From: Desulfobacteraceae bacterium
GTDB lineage: Bacteria; Desulfobacterota; DSM-4660; Desulfatiglandales; Desulfatiglandaceae
Direction: 5' to 3'
Assembly: GCA_011042035.1 (NCBI GenBank)
Contig: DQZA01000095.1
Coordinates: 1-5,576, forward strand
DNA: 5,576 nt
How positions within the stretch are numbered: position 1 is the first letter of the stretch; each line of letters starts with the position of its first letter. Below, piece by piece: positions 1-5,576 of this stretch. Position numbers and translations under genes: made by a program. A model generated the notes under the pieces. It saw nothing but the letters and a program-made list of their open reading frames with translations, made no database searches and was not told the origin of the DNA.

Positions 1-222
1 CCCCTATCACTAGTTAGGGAGATTGAGTCAGAGGAAAAGCCTAAAGGGCCTGAGGCAGTGAAGGCGGCTGAGCCCTTGGATCTACTTCGGACCATACATA
101 CCATTCGGAGCTTTGAAGAGCACCTGGCCAAGGCCTTTAAGGATGGAGAGATACCCACCGATGAATACCTAGTTCCCATAGGAAAAGCTAGAGTTGTGCG
201 CCAGGGCGATGCTGTAACTTTG
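1..222 (+). pseudogene. Chimeric remnant of 2-oxoacid dehydrogenase E1 (alpha N-terminus joined to beta fragment)
   Basis: The frame is open from the first base, so the gene's own start probably lies upstream of the window. Residues coded at about 82-156 (LLRTIHTIRSFEEHLAKAF...DGEIP) match the first helix of E1-alpha subunits of pyruvate, acetoin or branched-chain 2-oxoacid dehydrogenases. In these the motif LLRxMxxIRxFE precedes the thiamine-diphosphate domain. Directly after it, at about 163-222, comes VPIGKARVVRQGDAVTL. This is the conserved strand of E1-beta (transketolase-like) subunits, normally hundreds of residues further on. No cofactor-binding motif (GDG...N), no E1-alpha core and no beta C-terminal domain is present, and similarity stops at about 222. 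I read this as a decayed or misassembled E1, either a fused alpha-beta protein or two adjacent genes with the middle lost. The family match is from memory of motifs; the substrate cannot be told. Confidence 0.6.
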
Positions 223-266
223 TATTTGTTTTTTGTGACATATTTGATAGCTTGCAAGGGTAGAAT
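220..266 (+). promoter_or_regulatory. AT-rich stretch, possible promoter of the M20 peptidase gene
   Basis: Between the E1 remnant and the ribosome binding site of the peptidase lies a T-rich stretch unlike its neighbours. TTGTAT (220-225) and TTTGAT (243-248), 17 bases apart, are a weak sigma-70-like pair, and a TAGAAT hexamer lies at 261-266 without a well-spaced -35. The translated product here (hydrophobic, then very basic) matches nothing I know, which fits a non-coding leader. The match is poor and the assignment is inference. Confidence 0.2.
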
Positions 267-296
267 ACCACCTAGGAAGAAATGGAAAAGGAACAA

Positions 297-302
297 GAGG
301 AG
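297..302 (+). promoter_or_regulatory. Ribosome binding site that fixes the M20 peptidase start
   Basis: GAGGAG lies 7 bases before the ATG at 310 and is a near-perfect Shine-Dalgarno sequence. It is the main argument for starting the peptidase at 310 rather than at the GTG at 58 in the same frame, which would add 84 residues unrelated to M20 enzymes. Confidence 0.85.
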
Positions 303-309
303 AAACTCG

Positions 310-1443
310 ATGGCCCTAACACAGGATCAATTACTCATACTACAAGAGCTTCTATCTTTTGACACCATCAATCCCCCTGGCAATGAGGATGAATGTGCCT
401 CTTTTATTGGGGATATCTTGGAGGATCACGGATTCATAATTCAGAGGCTGGAGTTTGCACCAAAAAGGACCTCCCTGGTTGCACTATCAAAAGGTCATCA
501 AAGTGATAAGGGGGCTATATGTTTTTGCGGGCATATGGATACAGTACCTCTGGGAAATGCACCATGGGAGCACGATCCGTTCGGAGGGAAGATCGTAGAT
601 GACAAGATTTATGGGCGCGGCGCCTCGGACATGAAGTCAGGTCTTGCCGCCATGATTATGACGGGGGCTCGGTTGGGGGAAATGGACTTGCGCAAGGATG
701 TTGTCATGTTATTTACTGCGGGCGAGGAAACCTTTTGTGAGGGGGCCAGGTACATTGCCGAGCACAGCGAGGTTCTCGGCAAGATCGGAGCATTGGTGGT
801 ATGTGAGCCCACGTCGAATCGTCCCATGCTGGGCCACAGGGGGGCAATTCATCTAAAGGTGCGGGCAAAGGGCGTTGCTGCCCATGCCTCCATGCCCGAA
901 CTGGGAGACAATGCCATATATAAGGCTGCGGAGGTTGTTCTAAAACTTAGGGATATGGACTTCCATGTTACTAGGCACCCGCTTCTTGGCTCTCCCACCA
1001 TTAATGTTGGGACAATATCCGGCGGGAAGAACATAAACTCGGTGCCAGATTATGCATCTGTTGGCGTGGATATCAGAACTGTGCCCGGGCTAACAGCCGA
1101 GGATGTATTGGATCAAGTGAGGAGATTGATTGGCGATAGAGGTGAAGTCGAGATTCTAAATTATGCTGCCCCTGTGTCTACGGATGCAGAGCACGAATGG
1201 ATAAAGGAGGTCTTTGATATTGTCGAAGGTGTCACCGGGGAAAAGCCCAAACCTGCGGCAGCTCCTTACTTTACAGATGCCTCTGATCTAACTCCAGCCT
1301 TGGGCAGTCCGCCAACATTGATCCTGGGCCCGGGTCAGCCAGAGATGGCCCACAAGACCGATGAATATTGTTATATTTCCAAGGTTGAAGAGGCGGTGGA
1401 GATATACACGAAGATCGCGATGAAGTGGGCGGAGGCCCACTAG
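310..1443 (+). CDS. M20 family metallopeptidase (ArgE/DapE/aminoacylase-like)
   Basis: A 377-residue zinc- or cobalt-dependent amidohydrolase, probably cytosolic as no signal peptide is seen, removing an acyl group or amino acid from an amide bond. All family motifs are present. They are GHMDTVP (metal His75, Asp77), GRGASDMKSG (bridging Asp107), TAGEE (catalytic Glu139, metal Glu140), CEPT (metal Glu166) and AHKTDE near the C-terminus (metal His348). The lid/dimerisation domain lies at about 176-290, with the conserved GHRGAIHLKV and AHAS (His192). The length is usual for ArgE, DapE and related carboxypeptidases. These share the same motifs, so the substrate (acetylornithine, succinyl-diaminopimelate, an N-acyl amino acid or a dipeptide) cannot be chosen. 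The start is ATG at 310, preceded by GAGGAG. The frame is open upstream, so an automatic call may wrongly start at 58. It ends with tandem TAG TAG codons, facing the end of aroA 30 bases away. Confidence 0.93.
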   Translation: MALTQDQLLILQELLSFDTINPPGNEDECASFIGDILEDHGFIIQRLEFAPKRTSLVALSKGHQSDKGAICFCGHMDTVPLGNAPWEHDPFGGKIVDDKIYGRGASDMKSGLAAMIMTGARLGEMDLRKDVVMLFTAGEETFCEGARYIAEHSEVLGKIGALVVCEPTSNRPMLGHRGAIHLKVRAKGVAAHASMPELGDNAIYKAAEVVLKLRDMDFHVTRHPLLGSPTINVGTISGGKNINSVPDYASVGVDIRTVPGLTAEDVLDQVRRLIGDRGEVEILNYAAPVSTDAEHEWIKEVFDIVEGVTGEKPKPAAAPYFTDASDLTPALGSPPTLILGPGQPEMAHKTDEYCYISKVEEAVEIYTKIAMKWAEAH

Positions 1444-1473
1444 TAGTTTCTGTAAGTGTCGTTTTCCTCTGAA

Positions 1474-1689
1474 TCAAAGGCTATCCCACAGCGTCCAAAA
1501 ATCCGGAAAAGATTTTGCCACACACTCCTCATTTTGGATCTGGATACCTGATACCACTAGGCCTACCACAGCAAGTGCCATAGCGATTCTGTGATCATTA
1601 TGAGGGTTAACAAGGGTCCCAGCTAATTTTCTTCCACCCTGTATGATTAGGCCATCAGGTAGTTCATGGACTCGACCTCCAGAAGACAC
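1474..1689 (-). pseudogene. aroA: EPSP synthase, C-terminal fragment (broken aroA)
   Basis: This is the last part of 5-enolpyruvylshikimate-3-phosphate synthase, in a different frame from the N-terminal piece. Recognisable are GGRVHELPDGLII, the DHRIAMA motif (its Arg corresponds to E. coli Arg386, which binds PEP) and the KSFPDFW end (its Lys corresponds to E. coli Lys411). It runs to the normal family C-terminus and ends in TGA at 1476-1474. The D..E.DR segment with the catalytic Asp and Glu, which should lie just upstream, is absent. The fragment can open at a GTG at 1689, which has AGGGA six bases before it. A 71-residue peptide could therefore be made, but it could not catalyse the reaction alone. 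Similarity begins at about 1683, so the deletion junction falls within about 1680-1695. Confidence 0.85.
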
Positions 1690-1921
1690 GGGGCATCCCT
1701 AAGCCCTGCACTTCAAGTTGGTCGCCTTTTCGCGAGATCTTTGCCCCTAGTTGCCCGAGGGCTTTGGCGGTTTGGGCCGTATCCTCACACCTAAGGGCCC
1801 CATTGATCCTACTCGTGCCAGAGGCCAAAGAGGCGGTTATTAAGGCCCTATGGGTGATGCTCTTGGAACCGGGAAGCACGACAGCGGCACTTATATTACT
1901 GCGCGGGATGATTGTTTTCAT
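1664..1921 (-). pseudogene. aroA: EPSP synthase, N-terminal fragment (broken aroA)
   Basis: The first ~75 residues are a clear start of 3-phosphoshikimate 1-carboxyvinyltransferase, the sixth shikimate-pathway step. The PGSKSITHRAL motif holds the Lys, Ser and Arg that bind shikimate-3-phosphate and PEP, followed by LASGTSRINGAL and CEDT. After VQGLG the protein should continue to the GNSGTT motif. Instead it runs 10 residues in a foreign frame (PRVFWRSSP) to a TGA at 1666-1664. The family is about 430 residues, so with the C-terminal piece some 285 residues are missing. The lost part includes the GNxGT loop, the S-S-Q shikimate-binding residues and the catalytic Asp/Glu. The ATG at 1921 overlaps the aroE stop as ATGA, has no clear Shine-Dalgarno of its own, and probably depends on coupling to aroE. 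As written, the product cannot be an active EPSP synthase. Confidence 0.88.
1687..1700 (-). promoter_or_regulatory. Shine-Dalgarno-like AGGGA and GTG at the aroA deletion junction
   Basis: On the minus strand AGGGA (1700-1696) is followed after six bases by GTG (1689-1687), the first possible start of the C-terminal aroA fragment. It lies inside the N-terminal fragment, so ribosomes could restart here. It may be chance: the AGGGA also encodes part of the N-terminal frame. Confidence 0.3.
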
Positions 1922-2748
1922 CGTGTCAAATGATCATTGCGAAGTAATTGAAGAAGTGCCTTTTCCATAACTTCCATCGGAGCCTCCATCCCTGTCCACA
2001 GTTTGAATTGCTCGGCTGCCTGGTAAAGAAACATCCGTGCTCCGGGTATGGTCGTGGCTCCTTGCTCTCTGCATTGCTTCAGAAACCCAGTTTCAAAAGG
2101 ATTGTAGATAATGTCCATTACTATTTCGGCCCGCACCTTCCCAGGGTCGAAAGGCACGTCGTTAACTTTAGGATACATGCCCACGGGAGTGGTCTGCAAC
2201 ACAATATCTGTATTAATCATTGCCAGTTTATCTAAGGGCAGGTACTCTGCATCCAATTCTTGTGCAAGCTTTTCACCCCGTGGCCTCGAGCGATTTACAA
2301 TGCTAATGTGGCAACCTTTTTCCTTAAGTGCAAAGCCTATGGCTCGTGCTGCCCCTCCTGCACCAAGAATAGTACAATGCCTGCCAGCAACTTCGCACAG
2401 CTCTTCAATGGCACGAAGCGCACCCGTGGCATCCGTATTGTATCCAATCCATGAACCAGATTTGTTAACAAGGGTATTAACTGCGCCTATTTCCTTGGCC
2501 ATTGGATCAATGAATTTCAAGTAATCAATGAGCTCTTCTTTATAAGGTATGGTCACGCTGAGTCCAAGGCAGCCTATGGCGGCTAGTCCATCTAGCGCCT
2601 TTTCAAGCAACAGTGTATCAAATGCCAGATAAACGGCATTAATTCCAGTTGCCTCAAATGCCGCGTTATGAATAGTTGGGCTCATAGTATGGATTAGTGG
2701 ATGGCCTATTACGCCATAAAGTCTTGTATGGTTATCAATAACCCGCAT
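1918..2748 (-). CDS. aroE: Shikimate dehydrogenase (NADP+)
   Basis: A 276-residue enzyme that reduces 3-dehydroshikimate to shikimate with NADPH, the fourth step of the pathway. The substrate domain shows YGVIGHPLIHTMSPTIHN (shikimate-binding Thr21 and Ser23), SVTIPYK (catalytic Lys70) and NTDATG (catalytic Asp106). The nucleotide domain shows GAGGAARAI (129-136) and NRSRPRGEK (152-160), the basic patch expected for NADP phosphate. TTPVGMYP, DIIYNPFET and the final YQAAEQF (Gln243, Gln247) complete the AroE pattern. The first hydroxyl residue is Thr where E. coli AroE has Ser14, and Ser64 replaces the usual Asn of NVTxP. Both are conservative and the enzyme looks functional. The ATG at 2748 has GGAG seven bases upstream and lies inside the end of aroD (14-nt overlap). 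The stop overlaps the aroA start as ATGA, so translation of aroD, aroE and aroA is probably coupled. Confidence 0.96.
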   Translation of the reverse strand: MRVIDNHTRLYGVIGHPLIHTMSPTIHNAAFEATGINAVYLAFDTLLLEKALDGLAAIGCLGLSVTIPYKEELIDYLKFIDPMAKEIGAVNTLVNKSGSWIGYNTDATGALRAIEELCEVAGRHCTILGAGGAARAIGFALKEKGCHISIVNRSRPRGEKLAQELDAEYLPLDKLAMINTDIVLQTTPVGMYPKVNDVPFDPGKVRAEIVMDIIYNPFETGFLKQCREQGATTIPGARMFLYQAAEQFKLWTGMEAPMEVMEKALLQLLRNDHLTR

Positions 2749-3409
2749 TTAAGATCTCCAACATCCTTGTCATGTGGGCTGCCGAAATCTGGCCTGGCGC
2801 TGAAACAGTGTTCTCATCAACAGAGGCAAAGGTCATCAATCCTCCCATAATAATACAGGCTAACCTGCTTATTTTCCCCATTTCTCCCATGCAAAAGGCT
2901 ATGATTGGTACACCCAATTGACCTGCTAGTGGTATAAGTCCCAATACCCTGAGGTTGTCAGAGGGCTCATTTGCCTTGGTCACAATTTTTATTATATCCG
3001 CACCGGTTGCCACAAGTTTCTGCAACCACTGCCTTAGTGTGGCTGGTCTTGGCGTGGCGTTTCGGAGGTGCTTGGATATGATTATTTTGCTGTGACCACG
3101 GTTGTTCAACAGTGGTGCCCTGTACTCAAGGGGAATGGAATATTCCAGATCCACATATTCGACGCCCAGGGAAATGGCCTCGGTGAGGTATTGCAAACGA
3201 ATTCTGTAAGGCGCTGTGCCCAGCCCTCCTTCCTTTTTGGATCTGTACGTAATTAGGAGAGGTTTTGTGGCAGCGTTGACAAGAAGTGGGAGATCAAATT
3301 CCTTGAAGGCATCGAGCCGTAATTCATATAGATCTGCATAGGGCGCGGCCTTTGCCATTTTCCGCAGGGCATCTTCATTATCTTTGGCCATGATGGAGAC
3401 ACAGAGCAT
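2735..3409 (-). CDS. aroD: 3-dehydroquinate dehydratase, type I
   Basis: A 224-residue class I dehydroquinase, a TIM-barrel enzyme that converts 3-dehydroquinate to 3-dehydroshikimate through a Schiff base. The active site is complete: ELRLD (Glu29, Arg31, Asp33), SKH (His114, the general acid/base), DIIKIVTKA (Lys141, the Schiff-base lysine), GKISR (Arg182) and SAPGQ (Ser203, Gln207). The class II (AroQ) fold is excluded because these motifs and this length are class I. The ATG at 3409 is preferred over an in-frame ATG at 3391. MLCVSI forms the first barrel strand, and an AGGGGA lies upstream across the end of aroC. Only 4 bases separate it from aroC, and it overlaps aroE by 14 bases. Confidence 0.95.
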   Translation of the reverse strand: MLCVSIMAKDNEDALRKMAKAAPYADLYELRLDAFKEFDLPLLVNAATKPLLITYRSKKEGGLGTAPYRIRLQYLTEAISLGVEYVDLEYSIPLEYRAPLLNNRGHSKIIISKHLRNATPRPATLRQWLQKLVATGADIIKIVTKANEPSDNLRVLGLIPLAGQLGVPIIAFCMGEMGKISRLACIIMGGLMTFASVDENTVSAPGQISAAHMTRMLEILNAGY

Positions 3410-3413
3410 GTTG

Positions 3414-4478
3414 CTAAATCCCCTGCTGGCCCAATGTCCTGAAGCGGAGCAGGTGATCAGTCAGGACTATCCGGACCATAGCCTCAAGCACCGGAATGAT
3501 CCGGGGGATGGCGCAGACATCGTGACGTCCCCTTACGCTAATCTTGCAAGGCTTCCCAGTCCTGTCAATTGTGTCCTGTTCCTTGCGGATCGACGGTATG
3601 GGCTTTACGGCCACCTTTAAAATAATCTCCTGGCCGGTTGAGATACCCGCAAGGATACCTCCAGCATTGTTCGATGCAAATCCTGTTGGGGTAATGGGAT
3701 CATTGTTTTCTGAACCCCTGCTAATAGCTGCCTTAAACCCTGCTCCAATCTCCACACCCTTTATGGTGCCAACACTGAAAAGGGCCTTGGCGAGGTCCGC
3801 ATCCAGCTTGTCAAAGACAGGATCCCCAAGGCCCGGGGGGCAATGGGTCACCCTGAGTTCCACAACTCCACCAAGGGAATCTCCCTGTTCCTTGGCCTCT
3901 TGTAGCTTTTCCACCATCTGTGTTGAAGCCAGAGGATCGGGGCAACCGAGGGGATCAGTCTTTGCGTATTGAAGGTCTATTGTATCGGCCTTAATACCAC
4001 CAATTTCAATTGTGTATCCGGTTACTAAAATGCCTTCAGCAGCCAAGATCTTTTGAGCAACCACGCCTGCAGCAACCCTTGCAGCTGTTTCCCGGGCCGA
4101 GTAGCGGCCTCCGCCCCTGTAATCAAAATGACCATATTTCTTGAAGTAGGCATAGTCACCGTGACCAGGTCTGAACATCAGGGCCAGAGAGTCATAAGGG
4201 CGGCTGTCAGCATCATTGTTAGGAATAAAGAGACATATTGGAGCACCCGTGGTAAGGCCCTCAAATACCCCGGACAGGATCTGTACCTGATCTTCCTCTT
4301 TCCTCGCTGAGTCGTGTTCCCTGTGCCCCGGTCTGCGGCGTGCCATCTCTGCGGAAAAATCCTCTGACGCAAGAGGCAGGCCGGGTGGGCACCCGTCTAT
4401 GACCACTCCTATCCCTGCGCCATGAGATTCACCGAATGTTGTTACCTTAAACAGCACACCAAATGTATTTCCTGCCAT
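3414..4478 (-). CDS. aroC: Chorismate synthase
   Basis: A 354-residue FMN-dependent enzyme of normal family length that removes phosphate from 5-enolpyruvylshikimate-3-phosphate to give chorismate, the last common step to aromatic amino acids, folate and quinones. Signature motifs are TFGESHG (His19, equivalent to E. coli His10), RRRPGH (48-52), RPGHGDYAY (His106), FDYRGGGRYSARETAARVAAG (118-138), SNNAGGILAGISTGQ (269-283) and GRHDVCAIPR (317-326). No domain is missing. The ATG at 4478 has GAGGT seven bases upstream, and 15 bases separate it from the aroK stop. Its substrate is the AroA product, yet the aroA in this operon is broken. AroC itself shows no decay, which suggests either that EPSP is still made elsewhere in the cell or that the aroA lesion is recent or not real. 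Confidence 0.97.
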   Translation of the reverse strand: MAGNTFGVLFKVTTFGESHGAGIGVVIDGCPPGLPLASEDFSAEMARRRPGHREHDSARKEEDQVQILSGVFEGLTTGAPICLFIPNNDADSRPYDSLALMFRPGHGDYAYFKKYGHFDYRGGGRYSARETAARVAAGVVAQKILAAEGILVTGYTIEIGGIKADTIDLQYAKTDPLGCPDPLASTQMVEKLQEAKEQGDSLGGVVELRVTHCPPGLGDPVFDKLDADLAKALFSVGTIKGVEIGAGFKAAISRGSENNDPITPTGFASNNAGGILAGISTGQEIILKVAVKPIPSIRKEQDTIDRTGKPCKISVRGRHDVCAIPRIIPVLEAMVRIVLTDHLLRFRTLGQQGI

Positions 4479-4493
4479 TAAGATACCTCGATG

Positions 4494-5027
4494 TTATCGT
4501 TTCCTATTGGGCAATTGGATATGATGAGCAATGATTTGTTCCGCTGCCTCTCTTGGTGACTTTGTATCTGTTTCAACTACAAAATCCGCTATCTTTTGGT
4601 ACAGTGCACTCCGCTCCGCAAGTATTTCATCCACCTCTTCTACAGGATCACGGCCCGTAAGGGAAGGCCGCGGTAGACCTGATTTAAGTTGTTGCCTCAT
4701 ACGTTGCTTTATGACTGATGGCCGTGCCTTTAGCCACACAACCCATCCACTGGTCTTGAGTTTTTTCACATTATTACGGTCAAGTGGGATGCCACCGCCC
4801 GTTGCCACAACCATAGAATCTTGTTGTGAGAGCTCGACCACAATCTTTTTTTCGATCTCCCGGAAATATTTCCATCCCTCTTTCTTAACCAGAGCTTCTA
4901 TGGTCATCCCTGTGCGGTGTTCAATCACGTCATCAGTGTCCATAAATTCCATTGCCAACTTCTTGGCAATAATCTTGCCTATGGTTGTCTTTCCACTACA
5001 CCTGAAGCCAATCAGAATTATGTCCAT
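4494..5027 (-). CDS. aroK: Shikimate kinase
   Basis: A 177-residue P-loop kinase that phosphorylates shikimate at the 3-hydroxyl with ATP. Motifs in order are Walker A GFRCSGKT (7-14), DTDD (shikimate-binding Asp32), FREIE (Arg56), ATGGG (75-79), the LID with RPSLTG (Arg120) and the ER..LY motif (Arg139). An in-frame TTG at 5042 would add five residues (MARIL), but the ATG at 5027 is chosen. It has AAGGA five bases upstream, and MDIILIGF is the usual beginning of the first beta-strand, running straight into the P-loop. Naming it aroK rather than aroL is by convention. It follows the Nudix gene after 45 bases and precedes aroC by 15. Confidence 0.94.
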   Translation of the reverse strand: MDIILIGFRCSGKTTIGKIIAKKLAMEFMDTDDVIEHRTGMTIEALVKKEGWKYFREIEKKIVVELSQQDSMVVATGGGIPLDRNNVKKLKTSGWVVWLKARPSVIKQRMRQQLKSGLPRPSLTGRDPVEEVDEILAERSALYQKIADFVVETDTKSPREAAEQIIAHHIQLPNRKR

Positions 5028-5032
5028 GAGAA

Positions 5033-5037
5033 TCCTT
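5033..5037 (-). promoter_or_regulatory. Ribosome binding site that decides the aroK start
   Basis: AAGGA, five bases before the ATG at 5027. The alternative TTG at 5042 lies upstream of this site and has no comparable sequence before it. Confidence 0.7.
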
Positions 5038-5072
5038 GCCAAGGAGTTTGATTCATTTTGTGCGAGCAGAGC

Positions 5073-5576
5073 TCAACGTGCAACGGAAGGCAAATGTTCA
5101 ATAAAATATCTATAAAAAGCCACTATGACAAGCGAGTGGGTGATTTCCCCCTCTTTAATCATAGTCGGTATGTCACTAAGGGGCCTTGTTAATACTTCGA
5201 TATCTTCGGCTGTGTCCTGGTGTTGTTTCCCTGTCTTATATGCCTCCTTTGCCAGAAATGTGTAGCAGAGGTTATTCTGTATCGCAGGGTTTGGGTGTAC
5301 TGCCCCCAGAGGAATCATTTCTTTTGCACTATACCCTGTCTCCTCAGCCAACTCTCTCCAGGCTGCTTCTTCGGGGGTGTCCCCATCATCTACCAGTCCC
5401 CCGGGAATCTCCAGTGTCAGGTCACGGATGCCGTGACGATATTGCCTGACAAGAATGACCTGCCCCTCTGGGGTGATGGGGATAACGTTGACCCAAGGGT
5501 TGGACTCCAGGATATAGAAGTCATAGACGGTACCGTTTCTTGGTGATTGGGCAGTGTCGGTTCTTATGGAGAAGAC
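5073..5576 (-). CDS. Nudix hydrolase, ADP-ribose pyrophosphatase-like (partial at window edge)
   Basis: The minus-strand frame is open to the right edge, so the 167 residues seen lack the true N-terminus. An internal start at 5351 would cut the Nudix box and is wrong. The Nudix box lies at visible residues 60-82: Gly60, then Asp66, then RELAEETGY with the metal-binding glutamates intact. The consensus is Gx5Ex7REUxEExGU, so its first Glu is Asp here. The preceding VRQYRHGIRDLTLEIPGG is typical of the ADP-ribose pyrophosphatase group, and the HPNPAIQNN segment resembles the loop after the box in that group. Such enzymes hydrolyse nucleoside diphosphates linked to another moiety; the substrate here is unknown. 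It is the first visible gene of the aro transcription unit, 45 bases before aroK. I see no functional tie to aromatic synthesis. Confidence 0.88.
   Translation of the reverse strand, partial: VFSIRTDTAQSPRNGTVYDFYILESNPWVNVIPITPEGQVILVRQYRHGIRDLTLEIPGGLVDDGDTPEEAAWRELAEETGYSAKEMIPLGAVHPNPAIQNNLCYTFLAKEAYKTGKQHQDTAEDIEVLTRPLSDIPTMIKEGEITHSLVIVAFYRYFIEHLPSVAR

Noticed and set aside
214..309. Signal peptide, lipoprotein site or membrane helix (hydrophobic run with Cys, then basic residues)
   Set aside because: The charge order is reversed for a signal peptide, the segment lies in the middle of a chance fusion, and the real peptidase starts after it. It is more likely untranslated leader.
310..1443. 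Naming the peptidase argE or dapE
   Set aside because: The catalytic motifs are common to the whole M20 group, and no neighbouring lysine or arginine gene supports either choice.
1444..1473. Bidirectional terminator between the convergent peptidase and aroA
   Set aside because: The 30 bases contain no stem-loop with a T-run that I can find on either strand.
1664..1700. Programmed frameshift or split-gene EPSP synthase
   Set aside because: Joining the two frames by a shift would still give only about 145 residues, without the central catalytic parts. This is a deletion, not recoding.
1948..2524. Plus-strand open frames of 64-137 codons across aroE
   Set aside because: They lie fully within a well-supported AroE on the other strand, match no family and lack convincing ribosome binding sites. 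The same holds for plus-strand frames over aroD, aroC, aroK and the Nudix gene, and for minus-strand frames within the peptidase.
5054..5076. Small inverted repeat GAGC-TCT-GCTC between the Nudix gene and aroK as a terminator
   Set aside because: The stem is only four pairs and no T-run follows in the direction of transcription.
1..5576. CRISPR array, insertion sequence, tRNA, riboswitch or a new defence system
   Set aside because: No spaced repeats, transposase motifs, terminal inverted repeats or cloverleaf-like sequence were seen. Nearly every base is assigned to metabolic genes or their remnants.

Overview
This 5.6 kb bacterial window is almost entirely coding. It holds two convergent gene groups that meet at about position 1444-1473. 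G+C is moderate, roughly half by eye. Short intergenic gaps, clear Shine-Dalgarno sites and overlapping genes indicate a compact bacterial chromosome. The order aroK-aroC-aroD-aroE-aroA with a type I dehydroquinase would fit a Desulfobacterota-like (former Deltaproteobacteria) organism. That placement is a low-confidence inference, because no marker gene is present.

Left part, + strand (1-1443). An open frame enters from the left edge carrying a chimeric remnant of a thiamine-diphosphate 2-oxoacid dehydrogenase E1. It has the first helix of an E1-alpha subunit joined to a short internal piece of an E1-beta subunit. The frame continues by chance into a complete M20-family metallopeptidase, whose real start is at 310 behind a strong ribosome binding site.

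Right part, - strand (5576 down to 1474). A Nudix hydrolase, cut by the window edge, leads a tightly packed shikimate operon. The genes are aroK (shikimate kinase), aroC (chorismate synthase), aroD (type I 3-dehydroquinate dehydratase), aroE (shikimate dehydrogenase) and aroA (EPSP synthase). AroD and AroE make shikimate from dehydroquinate, AroK phosphorylates it, AroA adds the enolpyruvyl group and AroC makes chorismate. Spacing runs from a 45-nt gap to a 14-nt overlap and an ATGA overlap, so the genes are very likely co-transcribed and translationally coupled. The two earliest steps (DAHP synthase and dehydroquinate synthase) are not in the window.

The most notable point is that aroA is broken. 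Its N-terminal ~75 residues and C-terminal ~65 residues are recognisable, but about 285 residues between them are missing and the two pieces are in different frames. With the E1 remnant, this gives two internal deletions within 1.7 kb, in a window whose other genes look intact. Either the locus is eroding or the assembly collapsed sequence at two places; the sequence alone cannot decide. I see no new defence, mobile or RNA system here.
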